Below, one piece after another: positions 26,763-36,094 of a DNA stretch of 64,000 bases. The notes below the pieces were generated by a model that was given only the letters and a program-made list of their open reading frames with translations, did not search any database and was not told the origin of the DNA. Source of the DNA: Flagellimonas amoyensis (GTDB taxonomy: Bacteria; Bacteroidota; Bacteroidia; Flavobacteriales; Flavobacteriaceae); the NCBI RefSeq assembly GCF_003058265.1, contig NZ_QBUK01000002.1, positions 372,001-436,000 of the forward strand, in the 5' to 3' direction. The position numbers were made by a program, and so were the translations under genes. Numbering within the stretch: the stretch's first letter is position 1; each line of letters starts with the position of its first letter.

Positions 26763-27410
26763 TTATGGTTCATTTATAATTTCCGTATCAAGTCGGCCCC
26801 GTAAAGTGGCCAGGTGTTGCTGTTTTACTGGTTCAAGCTCCCTTTGTCCAAAGGCAGTGAAATACCGGTGTTCCTCCAAGAAGGAAATATTGAGCAAGAC
26901 CCAATCGCGTTCGGTATAGGACCACCCATGAAAATGCTGCCACTCTTCCCGTAACAACGCGTTCTTTGAAAAAAAGGATGCAGTTCCCAAATGGAATAGA
27001 TCAGCGTCACAAAGGATCTTTTCCAATAAGGTATCGGGGGATTGTGGCATTCTAGTGGCCATGATACAGGCCTGTACCGTTTGTAATGTTTCTTTTGGAT
27101 ACTTCCATGGTTCCAGGAACTTTGTTGCCATGGCATTGCTTTGGGCCTCATGCCCCTCAAAACCGGATGCATTTCCCACATCATGGAACAAGGCCGCCAA
27201 TAGCGCCGGCTCCAATGCCTTTTCCGACAGCCCTTCGTCCCTCCCGATCACCCGGACATGGTCAAACACTTCCAAGGTATGTTGCGCATTGTGGAACGGT
27301 AGGGACCCACATCGGCCTCCTTTCAAGAATGACACGCAGAATTGCCTGGCCAAGGAAAGGATATCTCCTGAGTTATGGGTTCGATCCTGATGTTTCATCC
27401 CTTCTTCCAA
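26763..27410 (-). CDS. HD-domain phosphohydrolase
   Basis: A 215-residue soluble protein. HNAQHTLEV and LAALFHDVGNASGFEGHE give the metal-binding H...HD...H pattern of the HD superfamily, similar to cyclic-nucleotide phosphodiesterases. It is placed between the two PAP2 genes on the same strand (12 bp and 35 bp gaps). Substrate unknown; a role in nucleotide signalling is only a guess from the family. Confidence 0.85.
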   Translation of the reverse strand: MEEGMKHQDRTHNSGDILSLARQFCVSFLKGGRCGSLPFHNAQHTLEVFDHVRVIGRDEGLSEKALEPALLAALFHDVGNASGFEGHEAQSNAMATKFLEPWKYPKETLQTVQACIMATRMPQSPDTLLEKILCDADLFHLGTASFFSKNALLREEWQHFHGWSYTERDWVLLNISFLEEHRYFTAFGQRELEPVKQQHLATLRGRLDTEIINEP

Positions 27411-27445
27411 GGTTTTACTTTGGTTTTATACGAAGTCCACATCAT

Positions 27446-28021
27446 TTAAAAGGTATAATTAAATCCAATGACGACCCCTTGTCCATCGCTTGAAAAAGTG
27501 AGTTCCATGCGATCTTCCTTATAGGGCCTTGTGAACAGATAGGAACTCCCGATGCCCACCACCGCTCCCGCAAGGACATCCCAACCATCGTGTTTGTGGG
27601 CCTGGATACGGCTATAGCCCGTAAATGCCGCCAAGGCATAGGCAGGCGCCCCGAATTTCCAACCGTAACGTTTTTGTAAAAAGGCAGCACTTTGAAAGGT
27701 CGTGGAGGTATGGGCCGATGGAAAGGCACGGTACCCATTATCATAGGGCCTTGGTTTGTTGATGGCGTATTTCATCCCAAGGGTCACGGCCTGGTTCAAT
27801 GCAAACCCTTTGGCAAACTGCCAACTTCCCTCCTGGTCCCCGATGAGCAATGTCCCGGTAAGACTGGCCACAGGCAGGGAAACCAGCAATACGTCCCCTG
27901 CAGTTTGTAGTGTCTTGTCCTGGGCATGGGTGTCCCAAACCGTACAGGCCAAAAGCAGAAACAACCCAAAGGTCGATATGTTTTTCTTGATTCCAGTGGC
28001 TCCAAAAAACCGTACTTCCAT
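27446..28021 (-). CDS. PAP2-family phosphatase (copy 2)
   Basis: The frame is open to 28054; I chose the ATG at 28021 (MEVRFFG...) because it leaves a signal-like segment (STFGLFLLLACTVWDTHAQ) near the N-terminus. The PAP2 motifs are KPRPYDN, AFPSAHTS and YSRIQAHKHDGWDVLAG. It is a diverged duplicate of the copy at 26178. It follows the lipid-kinase gene, reading in the same direction. Confidence 0.9.
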   Translation of the reverse strand: MEVRFFGATGIKKNISTFGLFLLLACTVWDTHAQDKTLQTAGDVLLVSLPVASLTGTLLIGDQEGSWQFAKGFALNQAVTLGMKYAINKPRPYDNGYRAFPSAHTSTTFQSAAFLQKRYGWKFGAPAYALAAFTGYSRIQAHKHDGWDVLAGAVVGIGSSYLFTRPYKEDRMELTFSSDGQGVVIGFNYTF

Positions 28022-28134
28022 GATGGTATAATTCGTTTGTGGGATTGGCATCAAAGATCCTCCCCTAACATTATGGAACCAAAGTAGTACTGAAATCTAA
28101 AGACAATTTTAAGTTGCGCCCGAAGTACTATCCA

Positions 28135-29040
28135 TCATCCTTTTGGTCTGGGCACAATTACGGTCAAGGCTTTCTTTTCAATACCGATGGAAATCGTATT
28201 GTCCTCCATGGGATGGAACTCCCCATCTATCTGGGAATCGAAATGGGCACCAGGCAGTCCTGATAGATCAAGGCCTGTGGTTTGAAAATGTGTTGCTTCC
28301 TTGAGCAAATGCGGCTTGTTCATCAAGAGCAGAACACCCAATACCAACATTTTGAACCTGTTGATCTTGGTAATGACCAATACATCCAAAAGCCCATCCT
28401 GTAAAGATGCCTGTGGCGTAAGGCTCAGGTGATACCCCATCACATTGGTATTGGAAACAAACACCAGAAAGGGGTTTGTCCTCCATTGCTTCCCATTGAC
28501 CTTGATCCCGATTTCCTGAGGTTTCTTCAATTCCTTGAAGGAAGTCATACATGCCCCCAGATATCCGGATAAAGTGCGCCTATTGGAAGATTCATAATTC
28601 TTGATGACACTGGCATCAAAACCTACCCCGGTGTTACTGAAAAAATAGCAATCGTTCATCCGACCAGCATCAATGCGGATAGTATGTGCATTCCGCAAAA
28701 GTCCTAGGGCCTCACGCAGTTTTTTGGGGATATGGAGGTTGGAGGCCAAGCCATTTCCGGAGCCAAACGGGATGATGCCCAAGGGGATGCCGGTACCCAC
28801 GAGACAGGAGGCCACTTCATTTATGGTACCATCCCCCCCACAGGCCACGATGATATCCGCCCTCTCAGCTATCGATTCCTTGGTCAGACTGGTGGCGTGG
28901 GTCTTGTATTGGGAATATTTTACGGTCAGCCGATGAAAGCTCTTGATAAAAAACTGATCTAAATAGGCCTCATTGAGCACCCTTTCCCCCTTGCCCGCAA
29001 TGGGATTGACAATAAAATGTATTCTCTGATGCCCCATCAA
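28135..29040 (-). CDS. Diacylglycerol/lipid kinase (YegS/DagK-like)
   Basis: A 301-residue cytoplasmic or membrane-associated kinase. HFIVNPIAGKG, the nucleotide-binding ACGGDGTINEVAS and FGSGNGLA are the family signatures. Its start overlaps the stop of the LtaS-like gene by 4 bp, which suggests coupled translation. I infer that it rephosphorylates diacylglycerol released by that transferase, with the PAP2 enzymes acting in the reverse direction. Confidence 0.94.
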   Translation of the reverse strand: MMGHQRIHFIVNPIAGKGERVLNEAYLDQFFIKSFHRLTVKYSQYKTHATSLTKESIAERADIIVACGGDGTINEVASCLVGTGIPLGIIPFGSGNGLASNLHIPKKLREALGLLRNAHTIRIDAGRMNDCYFFSNTGVGFDASVIKNYESSNRRTLSGYLGACMTSFKELKKPQEIGIKVNGKQWRTNPFLVFVSNTNVMGYHLSLTPQASLQDGLLDVLVITKINRFKMLVLGVLLLMNKPHLLKEATHFQTTGLDLSGLPGAHFDSQIDGEFHPMEDNTISIGIEKKALTVIVPRPKG

Positions 29041-31013
29041 TCCCGAAGTTTAAGTCCTCCGTTGGAATAGAGGAAATCAGCCACCTGGTACCACGAAATG
29101 GCCTCATCGAGAAAAGCCCGGTCCGTGGGGATACTTTTCAGACTGTTGTCGGAAGGATCCCAATCATAGAAATTGGCATTCTTTTGATCTCCAAGCACCA
29201 TGACCTGGTTCCCTTTCAACAACCCCAACTTTCTGTAGTTACCGATGAAGGCCCTTTCTTCTTCTGGTGTCATCTGTAATACATCCTTTCCAAAAAGGTT
29301 GGAGGTATAGTCCCAACCCAATAAGCCGAACAGGGTCGGAAACATATCGATCTGTGAGCAAAGGTTATTGATCTTTCCTGTATTTTTTAGAGGCAGGTTA
29401 TAGATCAATGCGGGTATCTGGTAATTCTGCACATCCAATTCCCACCGGCCGGCACTACTGGCACAATGATCGGCCATGATCACAAAGACCGTATTGGCGA
29501 ACCATGGTTTCCCCTTGGCCTTTCGCAGGAACTCCCCGATGGCATAATCCGTATATTTTACCGCCCCGTTCCGTCCCGTACCGGAGGGAATGTCTATTTT
29601 CCCTTCAGGGTAGGTATAGGGTTTGTGATTGGAAGTGGTCATCACAAAATCAAAAAAAGGCTGCCCTGCACCGTAGGCCCGGTCCGCTTCTTTCAAAACT
29701 TTGTTGTAGATGTCCTCGTCACAAACACCCCATGCATTTTCAAAGGTGACCTCGTCATCATCGATATTGGTCCTTTTGGTCAGGATGCTCTTATCCATTA
29801 AAAATCCACGGCCACGGTCCACAATGTTGAAACCATTGCCCCCAAAAAAGGAGTTCATATTATCAAAATAACCGTCCCCTCCATAGAAAAAGTTCCGTTC
29901 ATACCCTTTTTGTTCGAACACCTCCCCGATGGTGAACAACCCTGCATTGTCCACCCGTTTGACAATACTTCTCCCCGGTGTAGGGGGAATGCTCAAGGTG
30001 ATGGCCTCCATGCCCCTTACGGTGCGTGTACCCGTGGCATACAGTTGGGTAAAGAAGAGGCTTTCCCCTGCCAAGGAATCCAGATTTGGGGTCAGATCCA
30101 GTTCGTTCCCGAACGATTTCAGGAACTTTCCACTAAGGCTTTCCACACAGATAAAGACCACATTGGGCCTGACGTCCAACACAATACTGTCCGTGGGTGT
30201 TACGGTCCGAAGGATTTCATCCGCATCAGGGTGCACAAAAGTTGTCCCCTCCATGGCCAGTTCACTTTTCACACGGGCAAAGGCCTCTTTATCTTCAACG
30301 GTCATATAGAAATCCGGGAACGAAAGTTCATTGTTCCGAAAGGCCGCAAAAAAGGAATAGATACCCGCTTTGGAAATTTCGTTGTTATAGCGATTGCTTG
30401 ACCATTCCGCCTGTTCATTGGTCAATAAAAATACCGAGAGCACCAAGACAACCAACCATGGTACAGCGGATAAGGACCGTTGTGCGAAATGGGTGCCGGT
30501 GGAAAAGGTCCTTTGAAAGACCCCAAACCTGAACAACAACCAAAAGGTCACCGCCACCAGTCCCAGAAGGGTCCCGATCAGCAAGGGCAAGGGATAGGAT
30601 TCATTGATGTTCTGCACGACCTCATAGGTATAGATCAAATAATCCACTGCTATAAAATTGTACCTTCTATGGAACTCATCCCAAAAGGTAAATTCCCCCA
30701 GAAACGAAAAATATAGGATAAAGATGCCCAAAAAGAACCCAAAGAAGGTCAGGACGCGATCCAAGAGGGAACCGGACCATTTGGAGGGCACCAACACAAG
30801 ATAGACCAGATAGGGGATCACAAAAAAGGATAGTGTCGCCAAGTCAAACACAAAACCGACCACAAACGTCCAAACAAGGGACAAGGGACCGGAATCGGTC
30901 TCCTGAAAGTCCCAAACCAACAATATGCCCCGAACCACAAGGGAAATGGACAAAAAAATAAGAACGAAAGCCCTCAACAATGCATACCGGGCCGGAAAGA
31001 TTTTGGTCAACAT
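29037..31013 (-). CDS. LtaS-like membrane sulfatase-fold transferase
   Basis: A 658-residue protein with about five N-terminal membrane helices (about 10-190) and an extracytoplasmic alkaline-phosphatase/sulfatase-fold domain (about 265-590). NVVFICVESLSGKFL holds the metal ligands and ATGTRTVRG contains the nucleophilic Thr. This is the architecture of lipoteichoic acid synthase and phosphoethanolamine transferases. A Gram-negative flavobacterium is not expected to make LTA, so a glycerophosphate or ethanolamine-phosphate transfer to an envelope glycan or lipid is more plausible. It is coupled to the lipid kinase. Confidence 0.9.
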   Translation of the reverse strand: MLTKIFPARYALLRAFVLIFLSISLVVRGILLVWDFQETDSGPLSLVWTFVVGFVFDLATLSFFVIPYLVYLVLVPSKWSGSLLDRVLTFFGFFLGIFILYFSFLGEFTFWDEFHRRYNFIAVDYLIYTYEVVQNINESYPLPLLIGTLLGLVAVTFWLLFRFGVFQRTFSTGTHFAQRSLSAVPWLVVLVLSVFLLTNEQAEWSSNRYNNEISKAGIYSFFAAFRNNELSFPDFYMTVEDKEAFARVKSELAMEGTTFVHPDADEILRTVTPTDSIVLDVRPNVVFICVESLSGKFLKSFGNELDLTPNLDSLAGESLFFTQLYATGTRTVRGMEAITLSIPPTPGRSIVKRVDNAGLFTIGEVFEQKGYERNFFYGGDGYFDNMNSFFGGNGFNIVDRGRGFLMDKSILTKRTNIDDDEVTFENAWGVCDEDIYNKVLKEADRAYGAGQPFFDFVMTTSNHKPYTYPEGKIDIPSGTGRNGAVKYTDYAIGEFLRKAKGKPWFANTVFVIMADHCASSAGRWELDVQNYQIPALIYNLPLKNTGKINNLCSQIDMFPTLFGLLGWDYTSNLFGKDVLQMTPEEERAFIGNYRKLGLLKGNQVMVLGDQKNANFYDWDPSDNSLKSIPTDRAFLDEAISWYQVADFLYSNGGLKLRD

Positions 31014-31086
31014 GGTACTTTTTGAAAATCGAAGGTAGGATCCAATTCTTAAGGAAATTTAAAGTTACCCCTTTGTAAATTTTAGG

Positions 31087-31605
31087 TTAATCCCCTACCA
31101 AAATCCTAGAAGTAAAGCGATAGTCATCGAAGGGAATGATCTGGCTTTGGCCATCCTCAAAAAAATCGACCCCAAAAAGGCTTCCGTGGTCCACAAGTTC
31201 AAAGATGTACTCTGCCGAATTTCCCCGGTTCCGCTCATAGACCTCATATACGTCACCTTCAGGATAGGCGTTTTTGACCCTATCCATCAGCTGCTTGGGA
31301 ACTTCTTCCCAATGCAGCTCCAGCTCAAAATATTCCAACAGGCCATCCAAAGTATAGCTCGCACTCATATAGTCGAATTTTTCCATATAAAAATTTACCT
31401 GCCAATGGCCATCAGGAGTATAACGCCATTTGACATCCCTTGCATTCAAGAACTTGGAGGTAAAGGCCCTATCGATGGTATCAGGTACTTTTCTGGTACA
31501 GGCCACTGCCAGCAGCAGCAAACATCCCAGAAGCCTTCCCGAACTCAAATTCACTTGGTCAAGCCAACGCTTACCTCTTGCCCCTGTAATCCATAAAATC
31601 CTCAT
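31087..31605 (-). CDS. PepSY-like putative lipoprotein
   Basis: A 172-residue protein with a hydrophobic N-terminal segment ending LLAVAC (likely lipobox, Cys near residue 36; the start may lie further in). Mature segments such as DVKWRYTPDGHWQVNFYMEKFDYMSASYTLDG resemble the PepSY-like/DUF2874 fold often found near Bacteroidota two-component genes. It lies between the LtaS-like gene and a second PepSY-like gene. Confidence 0.65.
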   Translation of the reverse strand: MRILWITGARGKRWLDQVNLSSGRLLGCLLLLAVACTRKVPDTIDRAFTSKFLNARDVKWRYTPDGHWQVNFYMEKFDYMSASYTLDGLLEYFELELHWEEVPKQLMDRVKNAYPEGDVYEVYERNRGNSAEYIFELVDHGSLFGVDFFEDGQSQIIPFDDYRFTSRILVGD

Positions 31606-31695
31606 TCCTTACATTTTATAAAATTGAATCTTCCACTCCATGGTCTTCAAGGTATTTTAGGAAAACCCACAGTACCCATGGGATTCCACTAGTTG

Positions 31696-31725
31696 AAAAA
31701 GGTCGGGAAGCATGAACTCCCGACC
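31696..31725 (-). terminator. Intrinsic terminator after PepSY-like gene
   Basis: On the minus strand GGTCGGGA, a 9-nt loop and TCCCGACC are followed by TTTTTC. The perfect 8-bp stem lies 36 bp beyond the stop codon at 31761. Confidence 0.78.
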
Positions 31726-31760
31726 TCCATCAAAAACCAACTCAAACTCAAACCTAAACT

Positions 31761-32234
31761 TTAGTCTTTATCCTTTTCCCCTTCTTCATCGACGACCTGT
31801 TTATGGATCAATTTTCCATGGACATCGATACTTACTTCCAGTTCTTGTTCGTCTTTTTCCACTTCAATTTCATAGGTCAGGCCATCAACGGTCTCGGAAA
31901 TTTCCGCCTCTTCGATTTCATACCCGGGCAACTCATTGTCCAAGGTAGCCCTGACGGCGTCTGGAATATCCTTTTGTTCAATTTCATGTTCCGTCTCCTT
32001 CCAAGTCCCATCTTCCAGGAAATTCGCTGAATATTCCATACCGTCCATTTTGAATTCAGCTTCCCATTCAGCATCCAATTCCTTGTCCCATTTCACTTTC
32101 TTCACTTGGGGAAACTTTTTGACAAAGGCTGCCTTTACCCGAAGGGGCACGGAACGGTTACTTGCAAAGGCAAAGAGTGCAAGTCCCAAAAGGGCAGCGA
32201 GGGGTAATCCGATAATAATTTTTTTGTTCTTCAT
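31761..32234 (-). CDS. PepSY-like (DUF2874) secreted protein
   Basis: From the ATG at 32234 (MKNKKIIIGLPLAALLG) it is 157 residues with a signal peptide. Two PepSY-like repeats are visible: KAAFVKKFPQVKKVKWDKE...EAEFKMDGMEYSANFLEDG and RATLDNELPGYEIEEAEIS...YEIEVEKDEQELEVSIDVHG. The C-terminus is highly acidic. Such proteins are probably periplasmic; their role is not established. A terminator follows. Confidence 0.82.
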   Translation of the reverse strand: MKNKKIIIGLPLAALLGLALFAFASNRSVPLRVKAAFVKKFPQVKKVKWDKELDAEWEAEFKMDGMEYSANFLEDGTWKETEHEIEQKDIPDAVRATLDNELPGYEIEEAEISETVDGLTYEIEVEKDEQELEVSIDVHGKLIHKQVVDEEGEKDKD

Positions 32235-32331
32235 GGTTCCAATTTTTATATCTGACTTAAAACTACAATCCAATTCTAAAGTTGGTTTAAAGCAAATCTA
32301 AAGATGGCCCCATCGCCATTCATTTACCTCC

Positions 32332-34749
32332 CTATATCTTATACCGAAGTCCCAATCTGAAAATCTGGGTCTCGAAATAGTTTTGGTACAGGGCCGTAAA
32401 TCCTTGGTCCGTTACTTCTTGGCGGATTCCGAACCGATTGAAGATATCGGTGGCGGAGAAGATCAGTTCCGCCTTTTTGTCCCAAAAACTCTTTTTGAGG
32501 CCTAGGTCCACTGAAGATCTTGAGAGTTCCTTGCCTTGTGGAATATTCTTGTCCGAATAATAGATCCCTGTCAATTGGATGGCCAGATCATGTTCCAACA
32601 AAAACTCCGCATTCAACTTGGCATTCCAGGCATCCGCTGTGGATTGCTCCACCGTAAAAGTCCTTTCGTAGGGGAATAGCAAAGTTCCCTGATAGGCATC
32701 AATGGCATTTGAGTACCAATTAAAAGTACCCGATACCTTTACCTTGTCGGAAATATCCTGGGCCAACAACAGCTCGACCCCTGTGTTGGTGGCACTTCCC
32801 GTGTTCTGGTAAATGCGGTTGACTATGTCATAGTCCGGATTGGAAGCATCGATGCTGTAGACCCTCATATACTGGTCCTTGATCATCCTGTGGTACACTG
32901 CCGTAAAAATGGATCCTGTGGACCAGCTATATTTATGGGCCAACTCAAGGGCATTGGTGAACTGTGGCCGCAAATAGGGATTGCCCACTTTGAGCAGTTC
33001 GGGATCGTCGTACTTTGGAAAAATTCGGAGTTCCGGTTCCCCCGGACGGTCGATCCTGCGGTTGTAGAAAACCGACAATTTGTTGTGCCCCCCCAATTTA
33101 TAGGTAAACCGTGCACTGGGGAACAGTTCGAAATAATCGTATTTGTCATTATTGGGATAATAACTATTGACTGGGTCCAGGTCGTAGAAAACATCGGTCT
33201 GTTCGGCACGGAGCCCCGTCTCGATATCGAACGTTTCCTTTTCAAGGACATAGTTGGCGTACCCGGCATAAAGGTTCTCCCCCCAATCCGAAAAACTGCC
33301 CAGACCGGGATAGATGATGGACTGGTTCCCCGGTGTGATGGTATAGTCCACGGGCAATCGTCTTATCCGCAGTTTGGCCCCCAGTTCCATCCGGCCCGAC
33401 CGTAAAGGCCTCACATAGTCCGTGGATATACTGGTGGTGTTCTCAATTGCCCTGATATTGGTTTTGTCCGTACCGATGCGCACCGCAGAACTATCGTTCA
33501 GGGAATAGGTCTCATCCTCCAACCCCTGGGTATATTGGGCGCTGGCACTGAGGGTATGTCCCGGTTGTGCAAAGGAATGCCTATAGTTCACCGTGGCGTT
33601 GATGAAACGGGTGACCTCCTCTTCCTGCCAACTATAAAATCGGTTCCGTTGGTTGGCATCCATATCCATAAAGGCCACTTGGGCGGTATCAATATGTTTT
33701 TCGCGATCATATAGACCGGAAAAGGTTAAACTGTTGTGGTCATCCAAATCATAATCGACCCCTCCGTTGATGATGGATCGAAACTGTCTCCGGTTTTCGG
33801 GCACCTGGGAAAGTATATTACGGCCGTCATCATAATTCCTCGTGGTGAATTCATTGTTCGGTAGGGCTTCCTGAAGAATAAATTCCGATTGCAGGAAATA
33901 ATTCAGTTTTCCTTTTTTATAGTTGAGATTGAGGCTCGGGATCAATTTGGGATTGACCGAGTAGCTGCCCAGATCCGTTGGGGTATCGGCCCGTCGTTTG
34001 CCCAGGGCACCGAGACCAAACGATAACCCCACGTCCCCGTTGAGCCCGGCCTGTCGTTCCTTTTTATAGATAATGTTCACGATACCCGCAAACCCATTGG
34101 CATCATATTTTGCCGAAGGGTTGTTGATGATCTCGATCTTTTCAATGTTGGACGCGGGGATATTTGCCAGCCCTTTTTGGTTCCCAAACCCCGTAAGGCT
34201 GCTCTGTTTCCCATCGATAAGGACCACCACCTTGTCACTGCCCCTGAGGACGACCTTCCCCTCTTGGTCAAAGGTGACCCCTGGCAGGGTTTTCATGGCA
34301 TCCATGACCGACCCTCCTGATTGGGCTATATTATCCTCAAGGTTAAAGGTCTTTGTGTTGAGATCGGCATTGGTGGTGGCCTGTTGGCCCACTACCTCCA
34401 CTTCTCCCAAACTTTGGGCACTGGGCAGCAATTCCACTTTACCTAGGTCGAACACGTTGTTCAATCCCCCTGCTACTACGGTCCGCTCCGAGGTGGCAAA
34501 TCCGATAAAGGAAAAATAGAGTGCATATTCCCCCAATACCACGCCATCGATGGTAAACCTCCCCTGTTCATCACTGATCGCCCCGGTCACCAGGGCATTG
34601 GTATCCAATTCGTGTACGGCCACATTGGCAAAGGCCAAGGGTTCCTTGGATTCGGCATCCAAGATCTGACCGGAAATGGTAATGGTCTCTTGGGAAAACA
34701 AGGGGCAAGAAAAGATAAAGGAAAATAACAGGGCATATATGCTTCGCAT
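32332..34749 (-). CDS. TonB-dependent receptor-like outer-membrane protein
   Basis: An 805-residue outer-membrane protein. A signal peptide (ending CPLFSQ) is followed by a carboxypeptidase-regulatory-like domain (about 20-105), a plug domain with GGSVMDAMKTLPGVTFDQEGKVVLRGSDKVVVLIDGK-type features, and a barrel of the OMP_b-brl_3 family ending RLGLRYKI. Its neighbours are PepSY-like genes downstream and a two-component system upstream, a common Bacteroidota arrangement. The ligand is unknown. Confidence 0.9.
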   Translation of the reverse strand: MRSIYALLFSFIFSCPLFSQETITISGQILDAESKEPLAFANVAVHELDTNALVTGAISDEQGRFTIDGVVLGEYALYFSFIGFATSERTVVAGGLNNVFDLGKVELLPSAQSLGEVEVVGQQATTNADLNTKTFNLEDNIAQSGGSVMDAMKTLPGVTFDQEGKVVLRGSDKVVVLIDGKQSSLTGFGNQKGLANIPASNIEKIEIINNPSAKYDANGFAGIVNIIYKKERQAGLNGDVGLSFGLGALGKRRADTPTDLGSYSVNPKLIPSLNLNYKKGKLNYFLQSEFILQEALPNNEFTTRNYDDGRNILSQVPENRRQFRSIINGGVDYDLDDHNSLTFSGLYDREKHIDTAQVAFMDMDANQRNRFYSWQEEEVTRFINATVNYRHSFAQPGHTLSASAQYTQGLEDETYSLNDSSAVRIGTDKTNIRAIENTTSISTDYVRPLRSGRMELGAKLRIRRLPVDYTITPGNQSIIYPGLGSFSDWGENLYAGYANYVLEKETFDIETGLRAEQTDVFYDLDPVNSYYPNNDKYDYFELFPSARFTYKLGGHNKLSVFYNRRIDRPGEPELRIFPKYDDPELLKVGNPYLRPQFTNALELAHKYSWSTGSIFTAVYHRMIKDQYMRVYSIDASNPDYDIVNRIYQNTGSATNTGVELLLAQDISDKVKVSGTFNWYSNAIDAYQGTLLFPYERTFTVEQSTADAWNAKLNAEFLLEHDLAIQLTGIYYSDKNIPQGKELSRSSVDLGLKKSFWDKKAELIFSATDIFNRFGIRQEVTDQGFTALYQNYFETQIFRLGLRYKI

Positions 34750-34825
34750 GGAAAACGTTTTAAGTTAAATGCCAAATCTAGGATCGAAACCTTAAGGGAA
34801 TTTAAAGTTTTACATTTTCCCTGAT

Positions 34826-36094
34826 TTATTTCTTCCCAAAATGGATGGTGAACATATGCCTGTCCCCTGAAAATCGATAATCGATCCCAAAACCATAAAG
34901 GTCACAGATCCGTTTTACAATGGCCAGGCCGAGCCCAGTTGCCTTGACCCCATCGGACTCCCTATAAAATCGGTTATAAAGACTGTCGGGGTGTTTCAGG
35001 GGTGTTGTACCCGCATTTGAAATGGAAATATCATCCACCGTCGAGCCCACGACAATATCTTGTTGGGCAATATTGTATTTGATGGCATTGGAGACCAAAT
35101 TGTTACAGAGCACCGATGCGAGATAGGGATCCATGTCCACCTTAATGGGATGCTCGAAATCGACCTTGATCGCATTGTTGGAAATCTCACAAAAGTCCTG
35201 GACCGTTTCCGCCATGAGCCTCGTGATATCCAATTGCTCGACGTTGGCGAACTGGTTGTTCTCGATCTTGGTCAACAAGGTCAAGCGCTTGGTCATTTGG
35301 GAGAGTCGTTGTATATCCCTTTGGATGGAGGTGAGTTGTTCGAACTGCTGGTCGTCCAATGGTTCCTCCATATTGATCACATTCTCAATCTTCGCCTGAA
35401 TAATGGCCAAAGGGGTCTGCATCTCATGGGATACATCCTCCGTATATTGTTTCAGGTTCCGATAATCCGAACGGACCTTATTAGTCAAGAGCTTGATCTC
35501 TGTATTCAATTCAGAGAACTCCAGAATTTCACTGTCCATCAGGGCGATGGGAGCATCGGAGCTAAGCGAAAACCGTTTCATTTGCTCCAGGTTGTGGAAA
35601 AAAGGGGTCCACAGTTTTTGGTTCCTCGAACGATTCACATAAAACAGGAACAGGAACACTAAAAGAATGATCACCAAATAGGAAATGACCACGGCGATCA
35701 GGATGTTCTCCGATTCCACCACGAGTGCGCGAACCGTGATCCTATAATTTTCACCATTGATGGCGGAGAAGGTGGACAGTTCCCTGAACTCCTCCATTTC
35801 ATCTTGAGAGGGATCATAGATGATGGTATCCTTTAGCACCTCCTTGCCCAACCGGGATACCGTTTGGATCTCGACGACCGGGGACAATTGAAAAGGCTCC
35901 GGATTTTCGATCAGGGAACTTTCGATCCGTGCCTCTGTCGAACGGAGCTCTTCCTCCACTTCAGACTGGAGCAGGTTCCTCAAATAAAAATAAAGGGCCA
36001 CCGTACTGACCAACATCAACAGGGCACTGATCCCCAAAAAAGTTTTGGAGGTCTTTCGGATCAATCGTATTTTTTTCAAGGTATCCACGATCAC
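34826..36094 (-). CDS. Membrane sensor histidine kinase
   Basis: A 422-residue kinase with two membrane helices (about 20-40 and 130-150) enclosing a periplasmic sensor. The H-box YTEDVSHEMQTPLAI, N-box NLVSNAIKYN and G-box GLGLAIVKRICDLYGF are intact. It overlaps its cognate response regulator by 4 bp and is translated after it. The likely local target is the envelope gene cluster downstream; this is inferred from position. Confidence 0.94.
   Translation of the reverse strand: MIVDTLKKIRLIRKTSKTFLGISALLMLVSTVALYFYLRNLLQSEVEEELRSTEARIESSLIENPEPFQLSPVVEIQTVSRLGKEVLKDTIIYDPSQDEMEEFRELSTFSAINGENYRITVRALVVESENILIAVVISYLVIILLVFLFLFYVNRSRNQKLWTPFFHNLEQMKRFSLSSDAPIALMDSEILEFSELNTEIKLLTNKVRSDYRNLKQYTEDVSHEMQTPLAIIQAKIENVINMEEPLDDQQFEQLTSIQRDIQRLSQMTKRLTLLTKIENNQFANVEQLDITRLMAETVQDFCEISNNAIKVDFEHPIKVDMDPYLASVLCNNLVSNAIKYNIAQQDIVVGSTVDDISISNAGTTPLKHPDSLYNRFYRESDGVKATGLGLAIVKRICDLYGFGIDYRFSGDRHMFTIHFGKK

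Noticed and set aside
26763-27410. HD protein as the missing partner of the Pycsar-effector-like protein
   Set aside because: It is 24 kb away on the other strand inside a different cluster; a functional link cannot be supported.
29037-31013. True lipoteichoic acid synthase
   Set aside because: The fold matches, but the rest of the window is Gram-negative Bacteroidota and no LTA pathway genes occur; LtaS-like is the safer name.
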